Shown piece after piece: positions 16,200-23,373 of a stretch of 24,316 nucleotides of DNA. Position numbers and translations under genes: made by a program. The notes under the pieces are model-generated. The model was given only the letters and a program-made list of their open reading frames with translations, did no database searches and was not told the DNA's origin. The first letter of the stretch is position 1. Every line of letters begins with the position of its first letter. Origin of the DNA: Caryophanales bacterium UBA4694. Lineage in GTDB: Bacteria > Bacillota_I > Bacilli_A > RFN20 > CAG-288. The DNA lies in NCBI GenBank assembly GCA_002404835.1, contig DHKM01000016.1:1-24316 (forward strand), given 5' to 3'.

Positions 16200-19100
16200 T
16201 TACTTATCTTCTTTTTTCTTCTTGATGATAATGCCAGCGCCAAGAAGAGCAACAGCTGCGACTGCGGATGTCATAGCAATGACAGATCCTCCGCATCCAC
16301 CGGATTTCTTGCCTTTAAGTTCATTAACGGTTGTTTCAAGAGAAGCAAGTTTTTCTTCAAGAGCTTTAGTGTCTCCGCCTTTGGAAATTTCAGCCTTAAG
16401 ATCGGCAATTTCCTTTTCAAGGGCAGCAATCTTGGCTGCAGTGTCGTCCGTCGGAGTGGCCTCACCTTCAACTTTGATGGTGAATGTTTCTTTATAGTTA
16501 TAAACAGATTTACGCCATCCACTTCCCTGTTCTGCATAACAATTTACAGTAAACGTGTACTCACCAGCCTTTGTTGCCTTTCCAGAAATGGTTCCATCAT
16601 CTCCAATCGTCATGCCATCCGGAAGGGTACCATCGATAACTGAATACTTGATATTGCTATAACCGGCATCTTCAGTAACAAGTTCTGTAGCAACCTTGCA
16701 AGAATAATCAATTCCAACCTTAGCGTTTGTAGTAGCAAGAGTAAAGGCGCTATCGATAGCGATAGAATAATCCAACGTCTTCTCAATCCATCCGTCGATT
16801 GTAACCTTGACAGTGAAATCAAACTTTCCGGAGGACATTGGAGTTCCAGTCAATTTTCCACTTTCGAATTTCACTCCTTCCGGAAGTTGTCCATTGACAA
16901 GTTCATATCTGACTTCCTTAGCCTCATTGGTCTGATCGGCTGTCAAAGAAAGATCCTTATTCAAGGCTTCTCCGACCGCACCGGTCATATCAGTCTTTCC
17001 GACAAGCTTATCGACCTTTACACCATTCTGGATGCCGGATGTGTTGCAATAAGTCCAAAGAGATCTTCTGACCGTATCACGAACTGCAGACCATTGAGTC
17101 GGACTTGCCAAAGTATGCTGTTTATTCTTATATTCATCTGCATTCTTGGCAACATAAACCATATTGGAAGCCTTGTCATAAACACCTTCAAGTTCATTTC
17201 CGGCTCTATTGTTGGTTCCCATCGGATAGGCATTGCATCTGACAAAGTCATACATGGTCTGGACATTTCCGCCGATATCAGAATCAGAGACTCCCTTGAA
17301 TCCCCATTCATCCTGGAGAATGTTGTGATAGAGACGATAATTGACGGATTTGCTAAGACCAATACGGTTGAAAGCAGACATAGTGCCATTGCAATCGGCT
17401 TCTGTAAAGCAGAGTTCAAAGCTCTTGAGATAGATCTGACGCATAGCCTGTTCATTGCAATAGGTGATAAGACCACCAGAAGTGCCACGATTCATTTCCT
17501 GATCATTCAAGGCAAAATGCTTAAGATAGACATGCATTCCTTTGGACTGAACGCCTTTGATGACTTCGGCAGCAATCTTTCCACCCTGGACACCATCCTG
17601 AGAATAATATTCAAAGTTACGTCCAGAAAGAGGTGAACGATGTGTATCAGTAGCCGGACCATACCAACCATTGACGCCAACGAACAAACCATCGTTTCCA
17701 ACCATGATACCCTGTCTGCGGGCAAGCTCTTTATTGTAGGTAGAAGCTACATTGACTTCAGAAACCCAAGCAACGCCGCTTCCTTTAGATCCGCCTTTAA
17801 GCTGAGCAGGACCATCATTATCGACTTCCTGAAGTTTTCCGATTCCCTTCAAGGCATTCATCTTACGGCTATTTCCGGAAAGATATGCATTCATTTCCTC
17901 ATAGGAGAGATTGTTAAGAATGTTATCCCAAGCAGGATCATCGAGGTCTTTTCCAATCATGGTATTGAGATCGATGCCTCTGTCTTCTGCAGTTGGCTTT
18001 GCTTTGGCTTCATCATCGGTAAGCTGTTTCCAATTGGCACCAGCCTGTGCGACATACCAAGGATCGGTTTCCTTATCTTCATAAGCATAGTCTTCTGCCT
18101 GACCATTTAGGAATTCAAGAGTCTTCTGATTATAGGTAAGATCTTCTTTTGTCGGTGCCTTCGGGAATGTTCCTGCAAAGTCTGCTCTGGAAAGATAAGT
18201 GATTCCCTTCTTTGCCGTTTCGTCTGCAACCGTAACACCTTTCTTATTAGTGTTATATTCATCATCCTTGGAAAACCAAGCTTCGATCTGTTTTCCGGTT
18301 TTTGCACTGTTCTTGATAAGAAGACCGGTCTTTCCTTTTGTAGCTTTCGTTTCAGTGGCACTCTCATTAACCGTATAGGTAATTTTCATCTCATTGCCAT
18401 TTGTTCCTTTAAGGACGGTATGAGAATCACTCTTGACGGAAAGTTCATACTTTCCTGCTTCAAGTTCGTATCCCTGGAATCCATTTCCGTTTGCATCGTT
18501 GTAGTCGAAATCTGCCATATCACGTGCTTTAAGAGACATGGTAAGAACTTCGGATTCACCTGGTTTAAGAAGCTTTGTCTTTGCAAAGTCAGCCATATTC
18601 GTCGAAGCTTTTTCGATTCCGCCTTTGGTGTAATCACTCTTATAATAAAGCTGAACGACATCCTTACCTGCTCTATCACCAGTATTGGTAACTTTGACCT
18701 TGACATCAATGCTCTGATCGGCATTTGTAATCGTTCCGCCGGCAGTCGTTACAAGTTCATACTGGAAGTTGGTATAGCTAAGTCCATAGCCGAACGGATA
18801 AACAACATTATCCTTGTACCAACTAGCACTTTTCTCTTCTTCCGCTCTCGTTTCATAGTAACGATAACCAACATAAATGCCTTCTTCATAACTGACTTCC
18901 GTATAGGCTGTACCATCCATTGCCAAAGAACCATCAGCATTCTTCTTGGAGTTCCATCCCTTATATGGTTTTCCATCAGAGCCTAAGATTGTAGTCTTGT
19001 CAGTTGTGACTAGATTTCCATCAGCATCTAATGTGCTATCCACCTGAGAACCATCGGAGAAATTGTTCCAGGTTGGATCTTTCTTGAAATCCTTCGGATA

Positions 19101-19937
19101 GATATCAACAGTTCTTCCGCTCGGTTCCGCATTTCCGACAAGAACATCTCCCAAAGCAAGGATACCGTTCTGTCCGGTATATCCAATCCAAAGAATAGAG
19201 TCGACTTTATCTGCAAGTTCTCCATTGACAATCGGATCCAATTCCATCGGAGAAGCCGAGTTAATGATGACAACGACTTTTTCGAATCCCTGATTCTTGA
19301 CGTACTTGATCATCTCCTTCTCGTTGTCTTCCAACATCAAGATATGATCCTGTTTATTGGAATGTCCAGCGACGTTATAAGTCTTGTTATCGGAGAATTC
19401 AGAACCCGGTCTGGAAATAACTACGATGGCGGCATCATGATACATCTGATAGGAGCCTTCTACCGGTTCAAGGAAAGAAGTCGGCATTTCAGAAACAGAT
19501 TTAGAAGCAAAGAAACCGGAACCAGAAACAGTAGCATGGTTTTCAGCCCAGTCTTGATTGAATGCCATCAGTTTCGGATTGACTTTCAATCCAGCCATTT
19601 CCAAAGAATTCATGATAGTGGCATCACTATCCGTACCAGAAGAGCCTGATCCTCCACCACCGGAACGGTAGTCATATCCGGCATGGCCAAAAACAGATAC
19701 ATTCTTGATACGATTGTCAAACGGAAGCACATCATTATTATTCTTCATCAAAATCGAAGATTCAGCAGCCATTTCAATGTTGAGTTTCTTCGCATCAACC
19801 ATTTCCTCTTCATGAGTGTCATAGTCTACATAGAAACGTTTTTTGACATTAGCTGTGGGTGATGCCTTGAATGTCGAAACAGCCATAGCAAGCAGTGTCG
19901 GGGATAACAAAAACATATAACTCTTCATTTTTCCCAT
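16200..19937 (-). CDS. Secreted GH3 glycosidase, reversed domain order, with Ig-like repeats, coiled coil and C-terminal Cys/TM tail
   Basis: 1245 residues from the ATG that follows AAAGGAGG by 7 bases; an upstream ATG (19997) adds 20 residues with no such site and sits before the signal peptide. The signal peptide is about residues 5-29. The GH3 sandwich domain comes first (50-285; GGGGSGSSG; Glu180 in RPGSE). A fibronectin-III-like domain (405-510) follows, then the barrel (660-965), with HRSPLSGRNFEYYSQD, Lys806-His807 in LKHFALND, and the nucleophile Asp887 in GVSDSDIGG. Two He_PIG-like repeats (about 1005-1062 and 1095-1155; GQLPEGVKF and GTLPDGMTI) are followed by a heptad coiled coil (1167-1209), GGCGGS with Cys1215, one helix (1219-1238) and KKKKEDK. 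It is a probable surface beta-glycosidase; the substrate is unknown. First gene of the operon. Confidence 0.92.
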   Translation of the reverse strand: MGKMKSYMFLLSPTLLAMAVSTFKASPTANVKKRFYVDYDTHEEEMVDAKKLNIEMAAESSILMKNNNDVLPFDNRIKNVSVFGHAGYDYRSGGGGSGSSGTDSDATIMNSLEMAGLKVNPKLMAFNQDWAENHATVSGSGFFASKSVSEMPTSFLEPVEGSYQMYHDAAIVVISRPGSEFSDNKTYNVAGHSNKQDHILMLEDNEKEMIKYVKNQGFEKVVVIINSASPMELDPIVNGELADKVDSILWIGYTGQNGILALGDVLVGNAEPSGRTVDIYPKDFKKDPTWNNFSDGSQVDSTLDADGNLVTTDKTTILGSDGKPYKGWNSKKNADGSLAMDGTAYTEVSYEEGIYVGYRYYETRAEEEKSASWYKDNVVYPFGYGLSYTNFQYELVTTAGGTITNADQSIDVKVKVTNTGDRAGKDVVQLYYKSDYTKGGIEKASTNMADFAKTKLLKPGESEVLTMSLKARDMADFDYNDANGNGFQGYELEAGKYELSVKSDSHTVLKGTNGNEMKITYTVNESATETKATKGKTGLLIKNSAKTGKQIEAWFSKDDEYNTNKKGVTVADETAKKGITYLSRADFAGTFPKAPTKEDLTYNQKTLEFLNGQAEDYAYEDKETDPWYVAQAGANWKQLTDDEAKAKPTAEDRGIDLNTMIGKDLDDPAWDNILNNLSYEEMNAYLSGNSRKMNALKGIGKLQEVDNDGPAQLKGGSKGSGVAWVSEVNVASTYNKELARRQGIMVGNDGLFVGVNGWYGPATDTHRSPLSGRNFEYYSQDGVQGGKIAAEVIKGVQSKGMHVYLKHFALNDQEMNRGTSGGLITYCNEQAMRQIYLKSFELCFTEADCNGTMSAFNRIGLSKSVNYRLYHNILQDEWGFKGVSDSDIGGNVQTMYDFVRCNAYPMGTNNRAGNELEGVYDKASNMVYVAKNADEYKNKQHTLASPTQWSAVRDTVRRSLWTYCNTSGIQNGVKVDKLVGKTDMTGAVGEALNKDLSLTADQTNEAKEVRYELVNGQLPEGVKFESGKLTGTPMSSGKFDFTVKVTIDGWIEKTLDYSIAIDSAFTLATTNAKVGIDYSCKVATELVTEDAGYSNIKYSVIDGTLPDGMTIGDDGTISGKATKAGEYTFTVNCYAEQGSGWRKSVYNYKETFTIKVEGEATPTDDTAAKIAALEKEIADLKAEISKGGDTKALEEKLASLETTVNELKGKKSGGCGGSVIAMTSAVAAVALLGAGIIIKKKKEDK

Positions 19938-20012
19938 AATGGTTCCTCCTTTTGATTGACCTTCAGGAAATTGTTCTCTGATGGTTTTTGTTTCCATCTA
20001 GAACTTGAATCG

Positions 20013-20018
20013 AGTATA
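20013..20018 (-). promoter_or_regulatory. Candidate -10 box of the GH3 operon
   Basis: TATACT on the minus strand. The -35 position at a 17-bp spacing (20041-20036) reads AAAACG, unlike TTGACA. This is what one expects for a promoter that needs an activator. The LytTR-type repeats end 8 bp upstream of that -35 position. Confidence 0.5.
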
Positions 20019-20049
20019 TATGAAACCCCTATCATCGTTTTGGAAAAGT

Positions 20050-20079
20050 CCTAACCTTTCCATTTTTGAGCCTAACCTT
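20050..20079 (-). promoter_or_regulatory. LytTR-type operator: two perfect 9-bp direct repeats, 12-bp gap
   Basis: On the minus strand AAGGTTAGG occurs at 20079-20071 and again at 20058-20050, with a start-to-start spacing of 21 bp. The identity extends to 11 bp on each side (GAAAGGTTAGG). The known AgrA/LytTR pattern is two copies of [TA][AC][CA]GTTN[AG][TG] separated by 12-13 bp; each copy here matches eight of nine positions, with G at position 3. The repeats read in the direction of GH3 transcription, as in agr P2. The cognate regulator is probably the LytTR protein encoded just upstream. Confidence 0.8.
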
Positions 20080-20095
20080 TCACTTTTGAAACAAA

Positions 20096-20110
20096 ATGTA
20101 AGCGCATACC
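20096..20110 (+). promoter_or_regulatory. Candidate cre site (CcpA catabolite control)
   Basis: ATGTAAGCGCATACC fits the cre consensus WTGNAANCGNWNNCW at all but the last position. It lies upstream of the LytTR repeats, about 97 bp before the predicted GH3 transcription start, between the kinase terminator and the GH3 gene. The position fits neither a classical roadblock nor a core-promoter repressor site exactly. A catabolite link would make sense for glycosidases. Confidence 0.55.
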
Positions 20111-20146
20111 TATACATTTATATTACATTTGTATATTTTTAAAGCA

Positions 20147-20174
20147 TCAAAAAAGTCCTATCTTTCAAGGACTT
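20147..20174 (-). terminator. Terminator of the two-component system operon
   Basis: AAGTCCT (20153-20159) pairs with AGGACTT (20168-20174) around an 8-base loop, followed on the minus strand by six T. It separates the regulator operon from the GH3 operon. Confidence 0.88.
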
Positions 20175-20180
20175 GGTTAA

Positions 20181-21485
20181 TCATTTCTTAGGAAAAAATA
20201 TTTGAAGTCGGAAAATACCTCCGTCTGTTTTAATACTTAATACCCCTTCATGACGCTCAACAACATTATTTATCGATTTCATTCCAAATCCATGATGCTT
20301 CTTATCTTCTTTGTTTGTGACAATTTTACCATTCTTTGTATTTATGATTCCTTCATAAGGATTTTCTTCTACGATATAGCTACCTCCAAAGGCTGAATAA
20401 ATTTTCAATGTGATGATCCGTTTTTTCTCATTTTGAATTTTACTGACAGATTCCATTGCATTGTCTACAATATTTCCAAAAAGCGAAGTAATTTCTTCAT
20501 CTGCAAGAAAAGAAATTTGTTTTCCATCGATAATACAATCCAAGACAATTTTGTTTTTATTGCAGAGAAGCGATTTTTCACTGAGCAGAATATCCAAGAT
20601 TTCATTTCCGGTTTTTACTTTTGTATCATAAATCCTCAACCTTTTCTCGATGTCCTTTAGTTCATCTTGTATTTTGAGGTCGGATATATTTTCTAATGCA
20701 CGTATTTGGTGACGCAGATCGTGACATTTAATATTGATCATTTCGATATTCTGCTTAGATAAATTGAATTGCTTGTTCCTTTCATATTCTAACTGATTCA
20801 TAACTGCAATTTGGGACTGTATTTTCACCTGCTTGGCATAACCAAACATAATAACCAGCGTCATAATACATAACAAAATATTAATCAGATTCATGCAATA
20901 TTTCAAAAGCATATCCTTATTGAAATACCTCATAGAAAAAATATTAAAAACAATATCAGCAAGTAACGCAATTCCAGAAATGAACATTGTGATAGGTGGT
21001 GGAACCAGAATGAAGTCTCGATAATTCTTTATGGTCTTATAAAGACCAATCAATAACGGAACGGTGAAAATATAAATAACGAAGGGAAAAAGATAATTTG
21101 TGACATAAAAATTCAAATCCGCATTCAAAAAAACATCCTTGATGATAAATCCCAAAATCATGCTGATCAGATAAATCATATGCCTATAAGTATAGGCAGC
21201 AAAAGAAAGAAACAATGCTGATCTATAATTGATTTTGAAACAGATAAAGCTAAAAAAAGAACAAACAAGGATAACGAAACCAAAACGTGCTGTCGTTGAC
21301 AAAATACCAAAAGGTAACGGAATCATCTTAAAGAAAACCACGCAAAAATAGGATACAATAAAACCGAGTCCTGCTCGAAGCCAAAAGCTTTTTCTTTTAT
21401 CCATAGGAAGAGAAAAGAAAAAAGTAAGAAGCAAAGACGTAACACAGACAATAACGGAATAAGAATAAAAGGAACGTATTGTCAT
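20181..21485 (-). CDS. GHKL-type sensor histidine kinase, AgrC-like
   Basis: 434 residues. The first 215 form about six membrane helices with short loops, the AgrC/HPK10 layout, with no large extracellular domain. A coiled linker leads to IKCHDLRHQIRALE with the phosphorylatable His255. The GHKL ATPase domain has the N box in LFGNIVDNAMESV (about 335-347) and the G box HHGFGMKSINNVVE (about 397-410). Such kinases bind small hydrophobic ligands, often cyclic peptides, in the membrane and phosphorylate a LytTR regulator. Here no agrB- or agrD-like gene is adjacent, so the ligand is open. The ATG overlaps the stop of the regulator gene (ATGA). A GGGAG site lies 7 bases upstream. Confidence 0.92.
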   Translation of the reverse strand: MTIRSFYSYSVIVCVTSLLLTFFFSLPMDKRKSFWLRAGLGFIVSYFCVVFFKMIPLPFGILSTTARFGFVILVCSFFSFICFKINYRSALFLSFAAYTYRHMIYLISMILGFIIKDVFLNADLNFYVTNYLFPFVIYIFTVPLLIGLYKTIKNYRDFILVPPPITMFISGIALLADIVFNIFSMRYFNKDMLLKYCMNLINILLCIMTLVIMFGYAKQVKIQSQIAVMNQLEYERNKQFNLSKQNIEMINIKCHDLRHQIRALENISDLKIQDELKDIEKRLRIYDTKVKTGNEILDILLSEKSLLCNKNKIVLDCIIDGKQISFLADEEITSLFGNIVDNAMESVSKIQNEKKRIITLKIYSAFGGSYIVEENPYEGIINTKNGKIVTNKEDKKHHGFGMKSINNVVERHEGVLSIKTDGGIFRLQIFFPKK

Positions 21486-22201
21486 GCGGTTTCTCCCAAA
21501 TAAGACATTAGCGCCATCAAAAATCCTTTTTTCTTTGGATGAGAAACAAGTAAAGTTTCTCCGTTTCTCATAGTGACCTGAAACTTCTCAACTTTACTGA
21601 CAAATTTTAGATTCACGATGTAACAATGGTTGCAACGATAAAAAGTATCTTCTGGAAGCTCTTTTTCAATTTGAGACATCGGGACATGAAATTTCTGACT
21701 GCCATTTTCCGTATGAATAATGGTATCATGAGAAATAACTTCAATATAGGATATTTCATCCAAATTGATTGCAGCAATCTTTCCTCCCGTATTCAGTTTC
21801 AGCTTCCGTTCTTCTTTTCTTTTCATAAGATTCGGAACAAGTCTATCGAATTTCAAACAAAGATGTTCATAATTGATTGGCTTAACAATAAAATCATAGG
21901 CATCCACTTCATATCCACGGATAGCGAACTGAGCGAAATCCGTAACAAAGATCAAAGTGACATTCTCATCCTTTCCCCTCATCTCTTTAGCTGCATCCAG
22001 TCCATTTATTCCTGGCATGTTGATATCCATAAAAATAATATCATATAGGCCTTTATTGAATTCTTGAAGAAACAAAAAAGCATTTTCGAAAGGATAAAAA
22101 ACAAAGGAAATTTGATGCTCCAAACCATATTTTTCCAATAGTTTGATTGATAATTCACGCTGAACCTGATCATCTTCAACGATAGCTATTTTAAAAATCA
22201 T
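21482..22201 (-). CDS. LytTR response regulator, AgrA/LytR-like
   Basis: 239 residues. The receiver domain (1-125) has the acidic pair in VEDDQ, the phospho-acceptor Asp59 in FMDINMPG, Thr in FVTDF and Lys in FIVKPINY. A LytTR DNA-binding domain (about 135-235) contains INLDEISYIEVISHDTIIHT, then FYRCNHCYIVNLKFVSKVE and LLVSHPKKKGF. It should bind paired 9-bp direct repeats, and two such pairs are present at 20050-20079 and 22257-22287. The kinase gene follows with a 4-base overlap. An AAAGGGG site lies 11 bases before the ATG. The GH3 operon behind it is the obvious target; autoregulation is suggested by the second site. Confidence 0.93.
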   Translation of the reverse strand: MIFKIAIVEDDQVQRELSIKLLEKYGLEHQISFVFYPFENAFLFLQEFNKGLYDIIFMDINMPGINGLDAAKEMRGKDENVTLIFVTDFAQFAIRGYEVDAYDFIVKPINYEHLCLKFDRLVPNLMKRKEERKLKLNTGGKIAAINLDEISYIEVISHDTIIHTENGSQKFHVPMSQIEKELPEDTFYRCNHCYIVNLKFVSKVEKFQVTMRNGETLLVSHPKKKGFLMALMSYLGETA

Positions 22202-22230
22202 TTTGATTGAAACCCCTTTCTAGTTTGTAG

Positions 22231-22259
22231 ATAATAGCAAAAAGGGCTTATTTGTTCAA
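22231..22259 (-). promoter_or_regulatory. Promoter of the two-component system operon
   Basis: On the minus strand TTGAAC (22259-22254) and TATTAT (22236-22231) are separated by exactly 17 bp. Transcription would start near 22224, giving a leader of about 23 bases. Confidence 0.72.
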
Positions 22260-22287
22260 GTTAATCAGAGGACGAAAACCAGTTAAT
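22257..22287 (+). promoter_or_regulatory. Second LytTR-type repeat pair, 13-bp gap, overlapping the regulator -35 box
   Basis: CAAGTTAAT (22257-22265) and CCAGTTAAT (22279-22287) are direct repeats with a start-to-start spacing of 22 bp. Each matches eight of nine positions of [TA][AC][CA]GTTN[AG][TG]. The first copy overlaps the -35 box of the regulator promoter by three bases. The pair reads away from the regulator gene, toward the plus-strand TM2 gene. It could serve autoregulation or activate a plus-strand transcript. Confidence 0.6.
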
Positions 22288-22552
22288 AAAATATAACCAT
22301 TCAATATAAAAAGAAAAATTATATTTAAAAGTCATAAATATTCAATGCAAATAAAACAAATCCCACTTTTTGTTCATTGATAAAAGTTTTATTCATCTTT
22401 TGTTTTTTTGAAAGATAACGTGCTCTTTTTCCTTTTTTTAATCATCTATAATACAGTTATTTTCATTTTCTTTCCTTCATCCCTTATCAGAATTTTTATC
22501 GTGTTGTTTCCAGAAGAAATGCATTTTTCTTTCATATGCGATTGGTTTTTAT
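22288..22552. other. AT-rich divergent intergenic region
   Basis: It lies between the regulator promoter and the TM2 gene. A TATATT at 22320-22325 on the plus strand is at a suitable distance from the LytTR-type pair to be a -10, and TATAAT at 22447-22452 has no partner -35. An 11-residue frame starting at 22345 has no ribosome binding site. I see no RNA gene or AgrD-like precursor. Confidence 0.4.
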
Positions 22553-22558
22553 TATAAT
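22553..22558 (+). promoter_or_regulatory. -10 element of the TM2-superoxide reductase operon
   Basis: A perfect TATAAT 26 bases before the ATG. The -35 at 17 bp reads TTTCAT and is poor. A GAGG ribosome binding site follows at 22572-22575. Confidence 0.6.
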
Positions 22559-22584
22559 TATCGTGTCAAACGAGGTTAATAATC

Positions 22585-22839
22585 ATGAGTAAAGAAGAAT
22601 ACTACGTCGATACCGAAAAAAAGAAGGCAGATCCAATTCTGCTCGTCATTCTCTTCTTTTTGGGGTGGCTTGGAATCGACAAATTCTATGCCGCAAAATC
22701 CTTCAAAAAAGGTTGGAAGTTCATGTTGATTAAATTCTTATACAATGTGATTCTTCTCGGAGCTATTTGGAACATCTTCGACATCGTCAAAGCTTTCCAA
22801 GGAAAATACGAATTGGATTTTCGTGATTATTTCGCCTGA
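22585..22839 (+). CDS. TM2-domain membrane protein
   Basis: 84 residues. After a charged N-terminus, two helices (about 18-36 and 47-70) flank a short charged turn in the pattern of the TM2 domain: FFLGWLGIDKFYAAKSFKKG, then a second helix ending in WNIFDIVKAF. TM2 proteins are small membrane proteins of unclear function in bacteria. A GAGG site lies 9 bases before the ATG. The superoxide reductase gene follows after 28 bases without a terminator, so the two are probably co-transcribed. Confidence 0.88.
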   Translation: MSKEEYYVDTEKKKADPILLVILFFLGWLGIDKFYAAKSFKKGWKFMLIKFLYNVILLGAIWNIFDIVKAFQGKYELDFRDYFA

Positions 22840-22867
22840 TCGTTGAGTAACAAGGAGGAATCAAAAT

Positions 22868-23233
22868 ATGTTACCTGTTCGTTTCTACAAAAACACCAAA
22901 ACCGGAGAAGTCATACTCTCTTTGGAAGGTGAGAACGATACTGAACTCGTTCTTTTGAATGCAAATTCAACCGATGCCGCAAAGGAGAAACATGTTCCGG
23001 AGGTAAAAATCGAAGGAAATAAAGTCAACGTCCAAGTCGGTAGTGTGGCACATCCGATGCTTGAAAATCATTACATCACTATGATTACACTCGTAACAAA
23101 CAAAAAAGCCATCCGCAGAAATCTCAAGCCCGGTGAAGCACCTGTTGCAGAATTCAACTTGATCGAAGAAGAAAAACCGGTAGCTGTTTATGAATACTGC
23201 AATCTTCATGGACTCTGGGTCAAAGAGCTTTAA
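22868..23233 (+). CDS. Superoxide reductase, desulfoferrodoxin family, without the N-terminal iron centre
   Basis: 121 residues. This cytoplasmic enzyme of anaerobes reduces superoxide to hydrogen peroxide at a square-pyramidal Fe(His)4Cys site. The expected ligands are all present: His42 in EKHVP, His62 in AHPM, His68 in NHYI, Cys111 and His114 in CNLHGLW; the catalytic Lys41 next to His42 is there too. The N-terminal 35 residues occupy the place of the desulforedoxin domain but contain no cysteine, so centre I cannot form. Cys111 is the only cysteine in the protein. This matches the class III form described in Treponema pallidum rather than ordinary two-iron desulfoferrodoxin or the shorter neelaredoxin. 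An AAGGAGG site precedes the ATG. Confidence 0.92.
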   Translation: MLPVRFYKNTKTGEVILSLEGENDTELVLLNANSTDAAKEKHVPEVKIEGNKVNVQVGSVAHPMLENHYITMITLVTNKKAIRRNLKPGEAPVAEFNLIEEEKPVAVYEYCNLHGLWVKEL

Positions 23234-23275
23234 AATAATCAGACCAAGTATCCAGCAGCAATAAAAAAATATCCT

Positions 23276-23326
23276 AAAAACTGTGAACCGATTCCAAAGC
23301 ATTTCAGAAAGGTTCACAGTTTTTTT
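23276..23326. terminator. Bidirectional intrinsic terminator
   Basis: AAAAACTGTGAACC (23276-23289) pairs with GGTTCACAGTTTTT (23311-23324) with a 21-base loop, and a T run follows. It ends the superoxide reductase operon and faces the convergent membrane protein gene. Confidence 0.9.
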
Positions 23327-23373
23327 GTTAAGTTCTTCTAATCCAAAGCGCAGATTGTGATTTAAATTTCCAA

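Noticed and set aside
19938..19997. Upstream ATG of the large GH3 gene
   Set aside because: The added residues precede the signal peptide and contain the AAAGGAGG that serves the ATG at 19937.
22345..22380. Eleven-residue plus-strand frame as a pheromone precursor for the AgrC-like kinase
   Set aside because: No ribosome binding site, too short for a precursor, no AgrD features and no processing protease nearby.
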